Of a stretch of DNA of 64,000 nt, positions 30,901-39,349 are shown piece by piece. Within the stretch, counting starts at the first letter, position 1. Each line of letters starts with the position of its first letter. Under the pieces are notes generated by a model. The model did no database searches, was not told the DNA's origin, and saw only the letters and a list, made by a program, of their open reading frames with translations. Made by a program: the position numbers and the translations under genes. The DNA comes from CAIKBL01 sp050247235. GTDB taxonomy: Bacteria; Pseudomonadota; Gammaproteobacteria; Ga0077536. The stretch spans positions 40,460 through 104,459 of the forward strand of contig JBFWUN010000010.1 in assembly GCA_050247235.1 (NCBI GenBank), written 5' to 3'.

Positions 30901-32216
30901 GAGGCGCTGGCATCGAGCTTCGCGCCGCCAGTGAGCGTGATCGTCGGCGCCCGCAGCGACAGGTTGCCGGAGTCCGCGAGCGACGTCGTCCCCGCGCCCG
31001 TCACGCGGGTCGACAGCGTGGTCCCGGTCAACGTGATGCCGGACGCGGCGAAGATCTCGAGATGCGCAGCGGTGGCCGCGGTGGGCTTCGCACCGCCCCA
31101 GGAATCGAACGTGCTGCCGACCGAGAAGTTCGTCGCGCCCAGGGCAAGCGTGCCGCGCGCGCCGGAAGTCGCGCCGGCATCCACGGTGCCGCCCGCGAGG
31201 CTCGGGGCCGCGGCGGCCTGCAGTTCGATGCGGCCCCCGTCCCCGGACACGGCGCCGCCGCGCGCGCGCAAGGCCGCGCCGGTGTTCAGCACCAGCGCAT
31301 CGCCCGCGCGCACCGCGAGCGATCCGCCGTGCGCGGCGGTGCCGGTACCGGAAACATCGATCTCGGCGCCGCTGTTCAGCGCCACGTCGTCACCGGCCGT
31401 GACGAGCACCCGTCCGCCGGCCAGGCTGCCGGTGCCCTTGGCGAGCAAATCGCCCGTGATCGTCACGTCCTGCGCCGCGTTGAGCGCGATGCCACCGGCG
31501 TCGACGGTCACGCCGACGGGGCGTTCCAGTCCACCGAGGTTGATGGCATCCGCCACGTCCGCCGTGGTGGGACCGCCCGTCGCCAGCTTGCCGGCGATGG
31601 AGATCGACCCCGCGGCCAGCGCCACCGCGTCGGTCGCGTTGATCGTGCCCTGGATGTCGATGCTCGCGTCGGGATTCAGCGGCGCGGTGCCGTCCAGCAC
31701 CGCCTGCACCGCGTCCGGGTCGGCCGTGCCGCTCGCGAAGAAGCCGTCCATGAACGCCTTGGTCGGCGCGATCGCATGCAGCGCACTCGCGTTGACCACG
31801 CCGGTGGGCCCGACGACCAGCCCATGCGGATTCGCGAAGTACAGGTTGCCGCCGAGCTCCGTGCCGCCGCCGGCCGCCGCGCGTCGCGCGTTGACGAGGC
31901 CGTCGATCTGCGAGCGTTCGCCGTGCACGAGGTTCAGCAGGTTCTGCGTCCCGGCGGGCAGGTGCAGGTTCACCGTATCGCTGCTGCCGACGTTGAAGCG
32001 GGTGAACGAGTTGAGCGCGTTCACGCCCTGGGTGGTCGTGGTGGTGACATCGATGACCCCGCCGACCGCCGGCGGGGCGGTGGTCAGGGTCCGTCCGTCG
32101 GGCACGATCGCGGTATCCACGGCGTGAACCGGCAGGATCGAACTCCACAGGAGGCTGAACGCGGTGAAGCCCGCGATGCCGCGCCGCGCGCGCGAGGGTT
32201 GCGTTCCTTCGACCAT
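18970..32216 (-). CDS. Giant TpsA filamentous adhesin (three pieces, two gaps)
   Basis: The gene starts at 32216 and runs leftward. The N-terminus has a signal segment (AFSLLWSSILPVHA) and a TPS secretion domain (residues about 34-170) with FTRFNVG, NLLNLVHGERSQIDG and ANPHGLVVGPTG, a variant of the NPNG motif. Then come thousands of residues of beta-helix-like repeats rich in Gly, Ala, Asp and Thr, with recurring glycine-rich patches and blocks of the type NDIxxxTxAxI. Visible parts are 32216-26557 (1,886 residues), 26456-25240 (about 405) and 25139-18970 (about 2,056), at least 4,350 in total. The frame changes at both 100-N gaps, an artefact of arbitrary filler length. It resembles proteins annotated as leukotoxin LktA family filamentous adhesins. 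The product should be exported by the adjacent TpsB and act at the cell surface; its target is unknown. Confidence 0.88.
22006..22029 (-). other. Isolated cysteine pair (CDFWFFGC) inside TpsA
   Basis: Within the third piece of the adhesin an aromatic, eight-residue segment CDFWFFGC interrupts the beta-helix repeats. These are the only two cysteines I found in the whole visible protein. A surrounding non-repetitive stretch (about 21900-22350) is rich in Tyr, Arg and Trp and looks like a globular insert rather than repeat. A disulfide is plausible but not shown. Confidence 0.6.
25140..25239. other. Assembly gap (100 N) inside tpsA
   Basis: Exactly 100 unknown bases. The adhesin frame differs on the two sides because the filler length is arbitrary. 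Repeats within tpsA probably caused the assembly break. Confidence 0.98.
26457..26556. other. Assembly gap (100 N) inside tpsA
   Basis: Exactly 100 unknown bases between the first and second piece of the adhesin. The true length is unknown. The coding frame differs on the two sides. Confidence 0.98.
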
Positions 32217-32478
32217 CGTGCACCTGCCTCCGCCGCGGACGGATCCGCGCGTGTCCCTGTGGGTGAGGAGTCGGGCTCCTCTTCGTGTTGTATATGGGGT
32301 CGTTCGGAAGGAGCCTACGCCGACGGAGTGATCCCGGTGTGATTGGGATCAATTCCCGGCATCCGGACACGCCCAAGGATTGATGCAGGGCGCCGTGCGT
32401 TGCCACGCCTGGTGCCGGGAAGCGAGGCCGGACAGGGGGCGGGCCGCGGCGCCCGCGGACAGAATCAGTCCGCGCGGG

Positions 32479-32973
32479 TCAGGAGGACGGCCGTCGATCG
32501 AGGATCACGAAACTGTACGAAAGCGGGTTGTGTGTGTCTGCAGGGTGATCCTCACGCGCGACTTCCCGCCACTGGGCCGGCGCGAGTGGCGGGAACGTCA
32601 CGTCGCCTTCGACATCCGCGTGGACTTCGGTGAGGTAGATCCGATCGGCGCGCGGCAGGGTTGCCTCGTACAGCGCGACGCCCCCGATGATCATCACGTC
32701 GCTCACGCGGCCGGCGGCCACGAGCGCGGCCTCCAGGCTGGGCACCGCGGTTGCACCGGGGGCCACCGCGTCGGGATGCGACGTCACCACGAGGTTGCGC
32801 CGTCCCGGCAGCACGCGGCCGATGGACTGGTGAGTCAGTCGCCCCATGACGATGGGATGGCCGGTGGTGATTTCGCGGAAGCGCTTCAGATCCGCCGGCA
32901 GGTGCCACGGCAAGGTGCCCTGTCGGCCGATCACACCGTTATGTGCACGGGCCACGACGAGGTTGATCCGCAT
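32479..32973 (-). CDS. folA: Dihydrofolate reductase
   Basis: FolA reduces dihydrofolate to tetrahydrofolate with NADPH. The 164-residue protein begins MRINLVVARAHNGVIGRQG, has the substrate-binding LPWHLPADLKRF segment with the conserved acidic residue D28 and W23, then PIVMGRLTHQSIGRVLPGR, and the NADPH-binding IIGGVALYEATL. It is complete and of normal length. It lies 35 bases downstream of thyA on the same strand, so both steps of the thymidylate cycle are probably co-transcribed. The 262 bases after it (32217-32478) lead into tpsA and hold no other gene. Confidence 0.97.
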   Translation of the reverse strand: MRINLVVARAHNGVIGRQGTLPWHLPADLKRFREITTGHPIVMGRLTHQSIGRVLPGRRNLVVTSHPDAVAPGATAVPSLEAALVAAGRVSDVMIIGGVALYEATLPRADRIYLTEVHADVEGDVTFPPLAPAQWREVAREDHPADTHNPLSYSFVILDRRPSS

Positions 32974-33008
32974 GCGCGGTCAGCCCGGGCTCGGCGCGCC
33001 GCGGCCGG

Positions 33009-33803
33009 TCATACCGCGATCGGCGCCGCGATCGACGGGTGCGCCTGGTAGTCGCGTAACGTGAAGTCCTCGTAGCGGAAACCAAGGATGGACCCGACGT
33101 CCGGATTGAGATGCATCACCGGTGCCGGGTAGGGGGTGCGCGTGAGCTGCAGATCGGCCTGCTCGAGATGGTTGAGGTAAAGGTGCGCATCCCCCAGGGT
33201 GTGCACGAAGTCGCCCGGCCGCAGCGCGCAGACCTGCGCCATCATCAAGGTCAGCAGCGCGTACGAGGCGATGTTGAACGGCACCCCGAGGAACACGTCC
33301 GCGCTGCGCTGGTACATCTGGCAGGAGAGTTCCCCGTTCGCGACATAGAACTGGAACATCACGTGACACGGCGCGAGCGCCATGCGCGGCAGGTCACCCA
33401 CGTTCCACGCGCTGACCACGTGGCGCCGGGAATCGGGGTTGCGGCGGATTCCCTCCACCACTTCCGTGATCTGGTCCACCACGCGTCCGTCCACCGTGTG
33501 CCAGGAACGCCACTGCGCGCCGTACACCGGGCCGAGCTCGCCGCTCGCGTCGGCCCATTCGTCCCAGATGCTGACGCCGTGTGCCTTGAGGTACGCGACG
33601 TTGGTACTGCCCTGCAGAAACCACAGGAGTTCATGGATGATCGACTTGAGATGCAGCTTCTTGGTGGTCAGCAGCGGGAAGCTGTGGCGCAGATCGAAGC
33701 GCATCTGGTAACCGAACACGGATAACGTGCCAGTGCCGGTGCGATCGTCCTTGCGGACACCGTGCTGACGCACGTGGCGAAGCAGTTCGAGGTAGGTTTG
33801 CAT
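33009..33803 (-). CDS. thyA: Thymidylate synthase ThyA
   Basis: ThyA methylates dUMP to dTMP using methylene-tetrahydrofolate, producing the dihydrofolate that FolA recycles. The 264-residue protein equals E. coli ThyA in length and has catalytic C146 in LAPCHVMFQFYV, RTGTGTLSVFG for phosphate binding, QRSADVFLGVPFNIASYALL and the closing DFTLRDYQAHPSIAAPIAV. I chose the ATG at 33803, which starts MQTYLELLRHV; the open frame continues upstream into the end of lgt but that part is not family sequence. The gene order lgt-thyA-folA is common in Gammaproteobacteria. Confidence 0.98.
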   Translation of the reverse strand: MQTYLELLRHVRQHGVRKDDRTGTGTLSVFGYQMRFDLRHSFPLLTTKKLHLKSIIHELLWFLQGSTNVAYLKAHGVSIWDEWADASGELGPVYGAQWRSWHTVDGRVVDQITEVVEGIRRNPDSRRHVVSAWNVGDLPRMALAPCHVMFQFYVANGELSCQMYQRSADVFLGVPFNIASYALLTLMMAQVCALRPGDFVHTLGDAHLYLNHLEQADLQLTRTPYPAPVMHLNPDVGSILGFRYEDFTLRDYQAHPSIAAPIAV

Positions 33804-33835
33804 GCGTTGACCTGTTGGTTGCAAGCCCGGGAGTT

Positions 33836-34630
33836 TCAGCCCAGCCGCCGTGCGCGCGCCAGGGTAAGGATGACCATCCCCGCGGCGACCATCGGCGCCG
33901 ACAGCACGTGGCCCATCGTGACCCAGGGGGTGCCGAACAGGTACCCGATGTGGGCATCCGGTTCGCGCACGAACTCGATGAGAAACCGCAACACACCGTA
34001 GCCGACGAGGAAAACCCCGGCGACGGTGCCGTGCGCGGGCTTCGCGCGCGCGACGAGGTTCAGCACCGCGAAGAGCACCCCGCCTTCCAGCGCGGCCTCG
34101 TAGAGCTGCGAGGGATGCCGCGGGATCCCGCCCGCGGCCGGCGCGGTGAACAGCACCGCCCACGGCACGGCGCTCGGGGCTCCCCACAGTTCCTGGTTCA
34201 CGAAATTGGCGAGGCGTCCGAAGAAGAGACCGATCGGCACCACCGGCACCACGAAGTCCGCCACCGCGAAGAATGGGCGCGCGCGCCGCCGCGCGTACAC
34301 CGCGAGCGCGAGAATGAATCCGAGCACGCCGCCATGGAAGGACATCCCCCCCTGCCAGACGCGCAACAGCGCCGCGGGATCGCGCAGGTACTCCGCGAGG
34401 TTGTAGAAAAGCGCGTAGCCGAACCTGCCCCCGAGCACCGCGCCGAGCGCGGCAAAGAACACGACGTCACCGACATCGTCGCGAGTCCAGGCGCTGCCGG
34501 GTGCCTCGGCGCGGCGTGCGAGCACCCACCAGCCGAGCCCGATACCCACGACGTACGCAAGCCCGTACCAGTGGATCTTCACAGGTCCGAGGGCGACGGC
34601 GACGGGATCGATGGCGGGAAAGGGAATCAT
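33836..34630 (-). CDS. lgt: Lgt, prolipoprotein diacylglyceryl transferase
   Basis: Lgt transfers diacylglycerol from phosphatidylglycerol to the lipobox cysteine of prolipoproteins in the inner membrane. The 264-residue protein is polytopic, with about seven hydrophobic helices, the essential-histidine region GGMSFHGG (H99) and the signature FFGRLANFVNQELWG, where the usual GRxGN has Ala in place of the second Gly. It ends close to thyA (32 bases). A 219-bp intergenic stretch separates it from the divergent Old Yellow Enzyme gene and probably carries both promoters. Confidence 0.96.
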   Translation of the reverse strand: MIPFPAIDPVAVALGPVKIHWYGLAYVVGIGLGWWVLARRAEAPGSAWTRDDVGDVVFFAALGAVLGGRFGYALFYNLAEYLRDPAALLRVWQGGMSFHGGVLGFILALAVYARRRARPFFAVADFVVPVVPIGLFFGRLANFVNQELWGAPSAVPWAVLFTAPAAGGIPRHPSQLYEAALEGGVLFAVLNLVARAKPAHGTVAGVFLVGYGVLRFLIEFVREPDAHIGYLFGTPWVTMGHVLSAPMVAAGMVILTLARARRLG

Positions 34631-34849
34631 CGTGGGGGCGGATTGTAACCCGATGCGATCGGCCCGCCGGCGGTCGCGTCATCGCGCGCCCGCGGCGGGA
34701 CGGTCCCGGCGTTCGTGCAGGACGGCGCCGGGGTCGGGCGCGCGGGTTGTCATCTGCGCACAAGCGGTTGTCAGTAAAGGATCAGGCGCCCGGCTGGCCG
34801 GGCTCCGTGCGGATGGCCATACTGGGCCGTCACCCGCCGGATCCCGCCC

Positions 34850-36019
34850 ATGTCAGCACTGTTCTCTCCGTTCACGCTCAAGGGAGTCACCCTGCGCAAT
34901 CGGATCGCCATGTCGCCGATGACCATGTACCGGTCGGTCGACGGCAAGGCAAATGATTTTCACGTGATGCTGCTTGGCGCACGTGCGGCGGGGGGGTTCG
35001 GCCTGGTGTTTCCGGAGCAGATCGCCATCCTGCCCGAGGGCCGCACCAGCGTGGGCTGTGGCGGACTCTACGCGGATGCGCAGATCGAAAGCTGGCGGCG
35101 CTGTACCGACCTCATCAAGGACATGGGTGCCGTGCCCGCGATCCAGCTCGGCCACACCGGGCGCAAGGGCAGCGAGGTCAAGCCGTGGGAAGGTGGTCGG
35201 CAGCTGCCGCCGGATCATCCGGACGGCTGGCAGGTGGTGGGGCCTTCCGCGGTGCCTTACGGCGGCAAGTATACGTACCCGGTGCACGCGCTCACGTGCG
35301 AGGAGATCAGGGGCATCCACCAGGCCTACGCGGACGCCGCGCGGCGCGCACTCGACGCGGGCTTCGAATGGCTGGAACTGCATTTCGCGCACGGCTACCT
35401 GGGTTCGAGCTTCTTCTCACCGCTCGCGAACCAGCGGCAGGACGCGTACGGCGGCAGCCTCGAGAACCGCGTGCGCTTCCACCTGGAGGCGATCGACGCC
35501 GTGCGTGCCGTGTGGCCGGAGCGTTATCCGCTCACCATGCGCCTGGGCTCGGACGACCTGCACGAGCACGGGGTACAGTTCGACGAATCCATCGTCGCCG
35601 TGCGCTGGATGAAGGCGCACGGGCTCGACCTCGCGGATCTCAGCGTGGGATTCAACACGGACGATCTGCGCGAAAGGCCGTTCGATGAACTCGGCTTCAT
35701 GCTCGGACGCGCCGAGCGGTTGCGGCGTGAGGTGGGGCTGCCCGTGGCCACGAGCTGGAATCTCGGCATTCCCGCGCTCGCGGATCGCGTGGTGCGCGAG
35801 CAGCTGGTCGACGTGGTCATGCTCGGCCGCCCGGCCTTGTCCAATCCGCACTGGCCGGTGTGGGCCGCGCGCGAACTGGCGCAACCGGACCCGTTCGCGC
35901 TGGTTCCCGAGGACTGGGGATGGTGGTTGCGGAACTTCCGCGCCCATCCGTCCTGCATCGGCTGGCCGGAACCCGCCGATGCGGCCGACCTCGAACAGGC
36001 GCTCCGCCGCCGCGCGTGA
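34850..36019 (+). CDS. Old Yellow Enzyme family NADH:flavin oxidoreductase
   Basis: A 389-residue FMN-binding TIM-barrel enzyme that reduces activated alkenes or similar compounds. It begins LFSPFTLKGVTLRNRIAMSPM and has GHTGRKGSEV, ELHFAHGYLGSSFFSPL with the substrate-binding His, AYGGSLENRVRF, and the C-terminal phosphate loop VDVVMLGRPALSNPHW. It belongs to the YqjM-like class by layout, but the cysteine that tunes the flavin (SPMCQY in YqjM) is threonine here (SPMTMY). The physiological substrate is unknown. An acyl-CoA synthetase gene follows after 133 bases. Confidence 0.92.
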   Translation: MSALFSPFTLKGVTLRNRIAMSPMTMYRSVDGKANDFHVMLLGARAAGGFGLVFPEQIAILPEGRTSVGCGGLYADAQIESWRRCTDLIKDMGAVPAIQLGHTGRKGSEVKPWEGGRQLPPDHPDGWQVVGPSAVPYGGKYTYPVHALTCEEIRGIHQAYADAARRALDAGFEWLELHFAHGYLGSSFFSPLANQRQDAYGGSLENRVRFHLEAIDAVRAVWPERYPLTMRLGSDDLHEHGVQFDESIVAVRWMKAHGLDLADLSVGFNTDDLRERPFDELGFMLGRAERLRREVGLPVATSWNLGIPALADRVVREQLVDVVMLGRPALSNPHWPVWAARELAQPDPFALVPEDWGWWLRNFRAHPSCIGWPEPADAADLEQALRRRA

Positions 36020-36152
36020 ACGCGCATGCCGCGAGCCCCGGATTGCCCGCGACCGGCTCGAGCGACTGACGTTCCCGCACTGGCAGAAACGTAAACCTGC
36101 TTCATCGCACCTCCGGTTCTTCCTAAACTGCCGCCCCAGCCCGGAGATCCCC

Positions 36153-37712
36153 ATGAGAGTCACGCAATCGCTCGTCCGCAACCTGCAACAGATCCCGCAG
36201 GCCATCGCCACCGAGTGCGCCGGCCGGCGCCGCACGTGGCGCGAATTCGCCGAGCGCGTGGCGCGACTCGCCGGCGCGCTGCGGGCGCACGGGCTGCAGG
36301 ACGGCGATCGGGTCGCGATCCTCGCGCTGAATTCCGACAGCTACCTGGAACTCCTGTACGCCACCCCGTGGGCCGGCGGCGTCGTGGTGCCGATCAACAC
36401 CCGCTGGTCCGTGCCGGAGATCACGTACGCCTTGCAGGACGCGGGCATCCGCTTCCTCGCGGTGGACGAGGCGTTCTCATCGTACGTCCCGCCGCTCGCG
36501 TCCGCCGTGAAAGTGCCGTACCGCGCCGTCCTGCTGTCCGCGGCGCCGGGCCCGGCCGCGTTCCCGTCCACCGGGGACTGGATTGCCACCTATGCCCCGG
36601 TGGACGAAGCCGGCCGCGGCGGTGATGACGTCTCCGGCATCTTCTACACCGGCGGCACCACCGGGCGTTCCAAGGGCGTGATGCTGACGCACACCAACCA
36701 CGTGACGAACAGCCTGCAGCTCAGCGCGGTGATGCAGCTGCCCACCGGGATCACCTACCTGCACGCCGCGCCGATGTTCCACATCGCGGACGCGCTGTGC
36801 ATCTACATGGTGACGATGCTTGGAGGCCGCCACGTGGTGCTGCCGCGCTTCGAGGCCGTGGCGGTCGCGGATGCGATCCGCCAGTGCGACGTCACCGACA
36901 TCCTGCTGGTGCCGACGATGATCCAGATGCTGCTCGACCACCTGCAGCCGAACGGCATCGCGCTGCCCACGTTGAAGCGGCTGTATTACGGCGCGTCCCC
37001 GATCCCGGAAGCCGTGTTGTTCCGCCTGTTCGACACCCTGCCCGACTGCCAGCCGACGCAGCTCTACGGCCAGACCGAGGCCGCGCCGATGCTGACGGTG
37101 CTGGAGAGCAGGTACCACGTAAGGAGCGGCCCGCTCGCCGGGCGGCTGCGTGCCGCCGGTCGTGCGATCCCCTGTATCGAGCTGCGGATCGTCGACGAAC
37201 AGGACCACGACGTTCCGCGCGGCACCGTGGGCGAGGTGATCGCGCGCGGCCCCAACGTGATGACCGGCTACTGGCGCATGGAGGAACAGAGCGCGCAGAC
37301 CCTGCGAGGCGGCTGGCTGCACACGGGTGACGCGGCGTATATGGACGACGACGGGTTCATCTATATCAGCGACCGGCTGAAGGACATGATCATCAGCGGC
37401 GGCGAGAACGTGTACTCCACCGAGGTGGAGAATGCGCTGTTCCAGCACCCGGACGTGGCCGCATGTGCGGTGATCGGCGTACCGGATGCGAAGTGGGGTG
37501 AGCGAGTGCACGCGATCGTGGTCCCGAAGCCCGGCGCCGCGCGGGATGCGCAGGCGCTCATGGCGCACTGCCGAACCCTGATCGCGGACTTCAAGTGTCC
37601 GCGATCGGTGGCGTTCCGGGACGAGCCGCTGCCGCTGTCCGGTGCCGGGAAGATCCTGAAGACGGAGCTGCGCAAGCCCTACTGGGAGGCGAAGGGCAGG
37701 AACGTGAACTGA
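36153..37712 (+). CDS. AMP-dependent acyl-CoA synthetase/ligase
   Basis: A 519-residue ANL-superfamily enzyme that activates a carboxylic acid to its adenylate and then to a CoA thioester. Core motifs are present in order: P-loop YTGGTTGRSKGVMLTH, YGQTEAAPM, the hinge region LHTGDAAYMDDDGF with SDRLKDMIISGGENVYSTEVE, and the C-terminal catalytic lysine in PLSGAGKILKTELR. The ATG at 36153 is chosen; the open frame extends upstream into the previous gene without similarity. It resembles long- or medium-chain fatty-acid-CoA ligases, but the substrate cannot be set from sequence alone. Confidence 0.92.
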   Translation: MRVTQSLVRNLQQIPQAIATECAGRRRTWREFAERVARLAGALRAHGLQDGDRVAILALNSDSYLELLYATPWAGGVVVPINTRWSVPEITYALQDAGIRFLAVDEAFSSYVPPLASAVKVPYRAVLLSAAPGPAAFPSTGDWIATYAPVDEAGRGGDDVSGIFYTGGTTGRSKGVMLTHTNHVTNSLQLSAVMQLPTGITYLHAAPMFHIADALCIYMVTMLGGRHVVLPRFEAVAVADAIRQCDVTDILLVPTMIQMLLDHLQPNGIALPTLKRLYYGASPIPEAVLFRLFDTLPDCQPTQLYGQTEAAPMLTVLESRYHVRSGPLAGRLRAAGRAIPCIELRIVDEQDHDVPRGTVGEVIARGPNVMTGYWRMEEQSAQTLRGGWLHTGDAAYMDDDGFIYISDRLKDMIISGGENVYSTEVENALFQHPDVAACAVIGVPDAKWGERVHAIVVPKPGAARDAQALMAHCRTLIADFKCPRSVAFRDEPLPLSGAGKILKTELRKPYWEAKGRNVN

Positions 37713-37736
37713 AGTCGGCGGGTTTCGCGCGCGGCG

Positions 37737-38243
37737 TCACGTCCGCAGAACGTCGAGTGCGTCCTGCGCAAACTGCGCGTACTCGATCACCGTGCCGTCC
37801 GGATCCCTGATGCACAGGAAGCGCGCCTCCACGCCGGACGGTTTCACACCGGGCGCGGTCTCGTACGGCGCGACCGGGCCGACGAACTCGACGCCCCGTT
37901 CCGCTAGGAATCGCGCCACGGCATCGATGTCCGCCACCTCGAAGCACAGGCGCGCGATGCCCACGTTGTCCAGGGTGCGGTACGCCTCGCCGGTGGTGGG
38001 ACGATCCAGGAACTGGATGATGTCCAGGAACGGCACCGGGTGATCGCCTGGGATCTTCATGAAAACCGCCCGGAACCGCCGGTTGGATTCCAGCCCCAGG
38101 CCGCGCCAGACCCCGGCGCCCGGTTCGAACACCTGGTCGGCGAATTTCTCGAAGCCGAGCATTTCATAGAACGGCAACGAGCGCTCCATGTCCCGCACGC
38201 AGATGTTTGCGTGCACCATCTGGCGGATCCGGATCTGATTCAT
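37737..38243 (-). CDS. VOC family (glyoxalase/dioxygenase fold) protein
   Basis: A 168-residue protein with two beta-alpha-beta-beta-beta modules of the vicinal oxygen chelate fold: MVHANICVRDMERSLPFYEMLGFEKF at the N-terminus and DNVGIARLCFEVADIDAVARFLAERGV in the second half, closing with IRDPDGTVIEYAQF. The His and Glu at the usual metal positions are present. It may be a lyase, isomerase or dioxygenase; the substrate is unknown. Its start codon overlaps the stop codon of the upstream gene (ATGA), which suggests coupling. It converges with the acyl-CoA synthetase gene. Confidence 0.85.
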   Translation of the reverse strand: MNQIRIRQMVHANICVRDMERSLPFYEMLGFEKFADQVFEPGAGVWRGLGLESNRRFRAVFMKIPGDHPVPFLDIIQFLDRPTTGEAYRTLDNVGIARLCFEVADIDAVARFLAERGVEFVGPVAPYETAPGVKPSGVEARFLCIRDPDGTVIEYAQFAQDALDVLRT

Positions 38244-39070
38244 ACGAGTTCTCCTTCACGATGGCGGGGTCCCGGCGCGCCGCGCAGCGCGCTCCGGGCA
38301 TTGAGCACCAGCACGGTGGCCAGGATCGGCACGACTGCGCCCGGCATCGGCACGGGCATGGTCGAGCGCACGTCTACGGTGGAATTCCGGAATTCGAAGG
38401 CAAAAACGCCGGAAGAGCCTCCGGCCAGCGCGTAGTCCATGTCGAACGCGGCAGCGTCGTAAGCCGGAAGTGCGGTCGGCAACTCGAGTGTGGGCAGCAT
38501 GCCCGGGCTTCCCAGCAACGCCCACGCGTAGGTCTGGATGTGGACGTCCGGCAGAAAGGGTTGTTCCGCGATGTCGACCACGTTCAGCTGAAGGCTGTCG
38601 TTCGCGAGCGTCATCAGCACTCGCCCACTGGATGGTCCGATGACCAGCGTGCCGAGGCGCGCGGTGAAATCGTTCGCCTGATAGGTGCGGAGCGACGGAA
38701 AGTCGCTGATGACGATCAGGTTGTCCGTATCGAACCGCGCCGTGATCTCGACCGTCGCGCCGGCAACCAGCACTGGCGCGAATGACACGCAGGTATCGCA
38801 ATCGACGACCGGCACGATTGCCGTGGCGCGCCACTCCACGATGTCGGCGCGGGCCGTTCGCACGGCGCCGCCTCCGAGCATGATCGCGACGCAGACGGCG
38901 AACACTTGCAAGGGTGCGCGGGGAAATACGCTCCCGATGCCGCGCGTTGGCACCGCCAGGACGTGCGCGCACAGTCTGCGCGCGTACCGCGGATCGATGA
39001 CGAATCCGGTCGTCGATGACACCGTTGTGCGTCGGCGCGGTTCGCGGTGGCCAGGCCCGGCCGGGTGCAT
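38240..39070 (-). CDS. Secreted protein with VPxPG-type C-terminal sorting tail
   Basis: A 276-residue protein I do not recognise by function. It has a long N-terminal region with a signal peptide (QVFAVCVAIMLGGGAV, cleavage about TARA-DI) and a beta-rich middle (VEITARFDTDN, RLGTLVIG). The C-terminal tail is VPMPGAVVPILATVLVLN, followed by basic residues. Tails of this form (short Pro-Gly motif, hydrophobic helix, basic end) are typical of VPLPA/PEP-CTERM-like proteins, which are sorted by exosortase; no exosortase is in the window. AGGAG lies nine bases before the ATG at 39070, supporting this start. The stop overlaps the VOC gene. Confidence 0.6.
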   Translation of the reverse strand: MHPAGPGHREPRRRTTVSSTTGFVIDPRYARRLCAHVLAVPTRGIGSVFPRAPLQVFAVCVAIMLGGGAVRTARADIVEWRATAIVPVVDCDTCVSFAPVLVAGATVEITARFDTDNLIVISDFPSLRTYQANDFTARLGTLVIGPSSGRVLMTLANDSLQLNVVDIAEQPFLPDVHIQTYAWALLGSPGMLPTLELPTALPAYDAAAFDMDYALAGGSSGVFAFEFRNSTVDVRSTMPVPMPGAVVPILATVLVLNARSALRGAPGPRHREGELV

Positions 39071-39349
39071 CGTCGCATTCTCCTGGAAACGTTCCGCCAG
39101 ACACTAGCATGGCGCCCACCCCGGATTCAGCCCCGATCCCCCCGCGCGAACTCCCGCACGATCATGCTGGTCATGCACAGGCGGGCGACATCCCGCGCGG
39201 CGGCGGCGTCGGTCGCGCACCGCGGCGCGCTGAACGCGGGATCCCGGTCCCGAAGACCCCACTCGGGCGTCCGGCCACCCGGCGCCACGAATATTTTCAA
39301 GCGCGCGCCGGGCTGCCGTGCTAGAACTCGCCCAACAGGGAGGATCCAG

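Noticed and set aside
28344..32342. A 1,332-codon open frame on the plus strand across the adhesin gene
   Set aside because: It is antisense to tpsA, whose minus-strand frame has the real TPS domain. Long antisense frames are expected at this GC content; the translation is Arg- and Ala-rich with no family.
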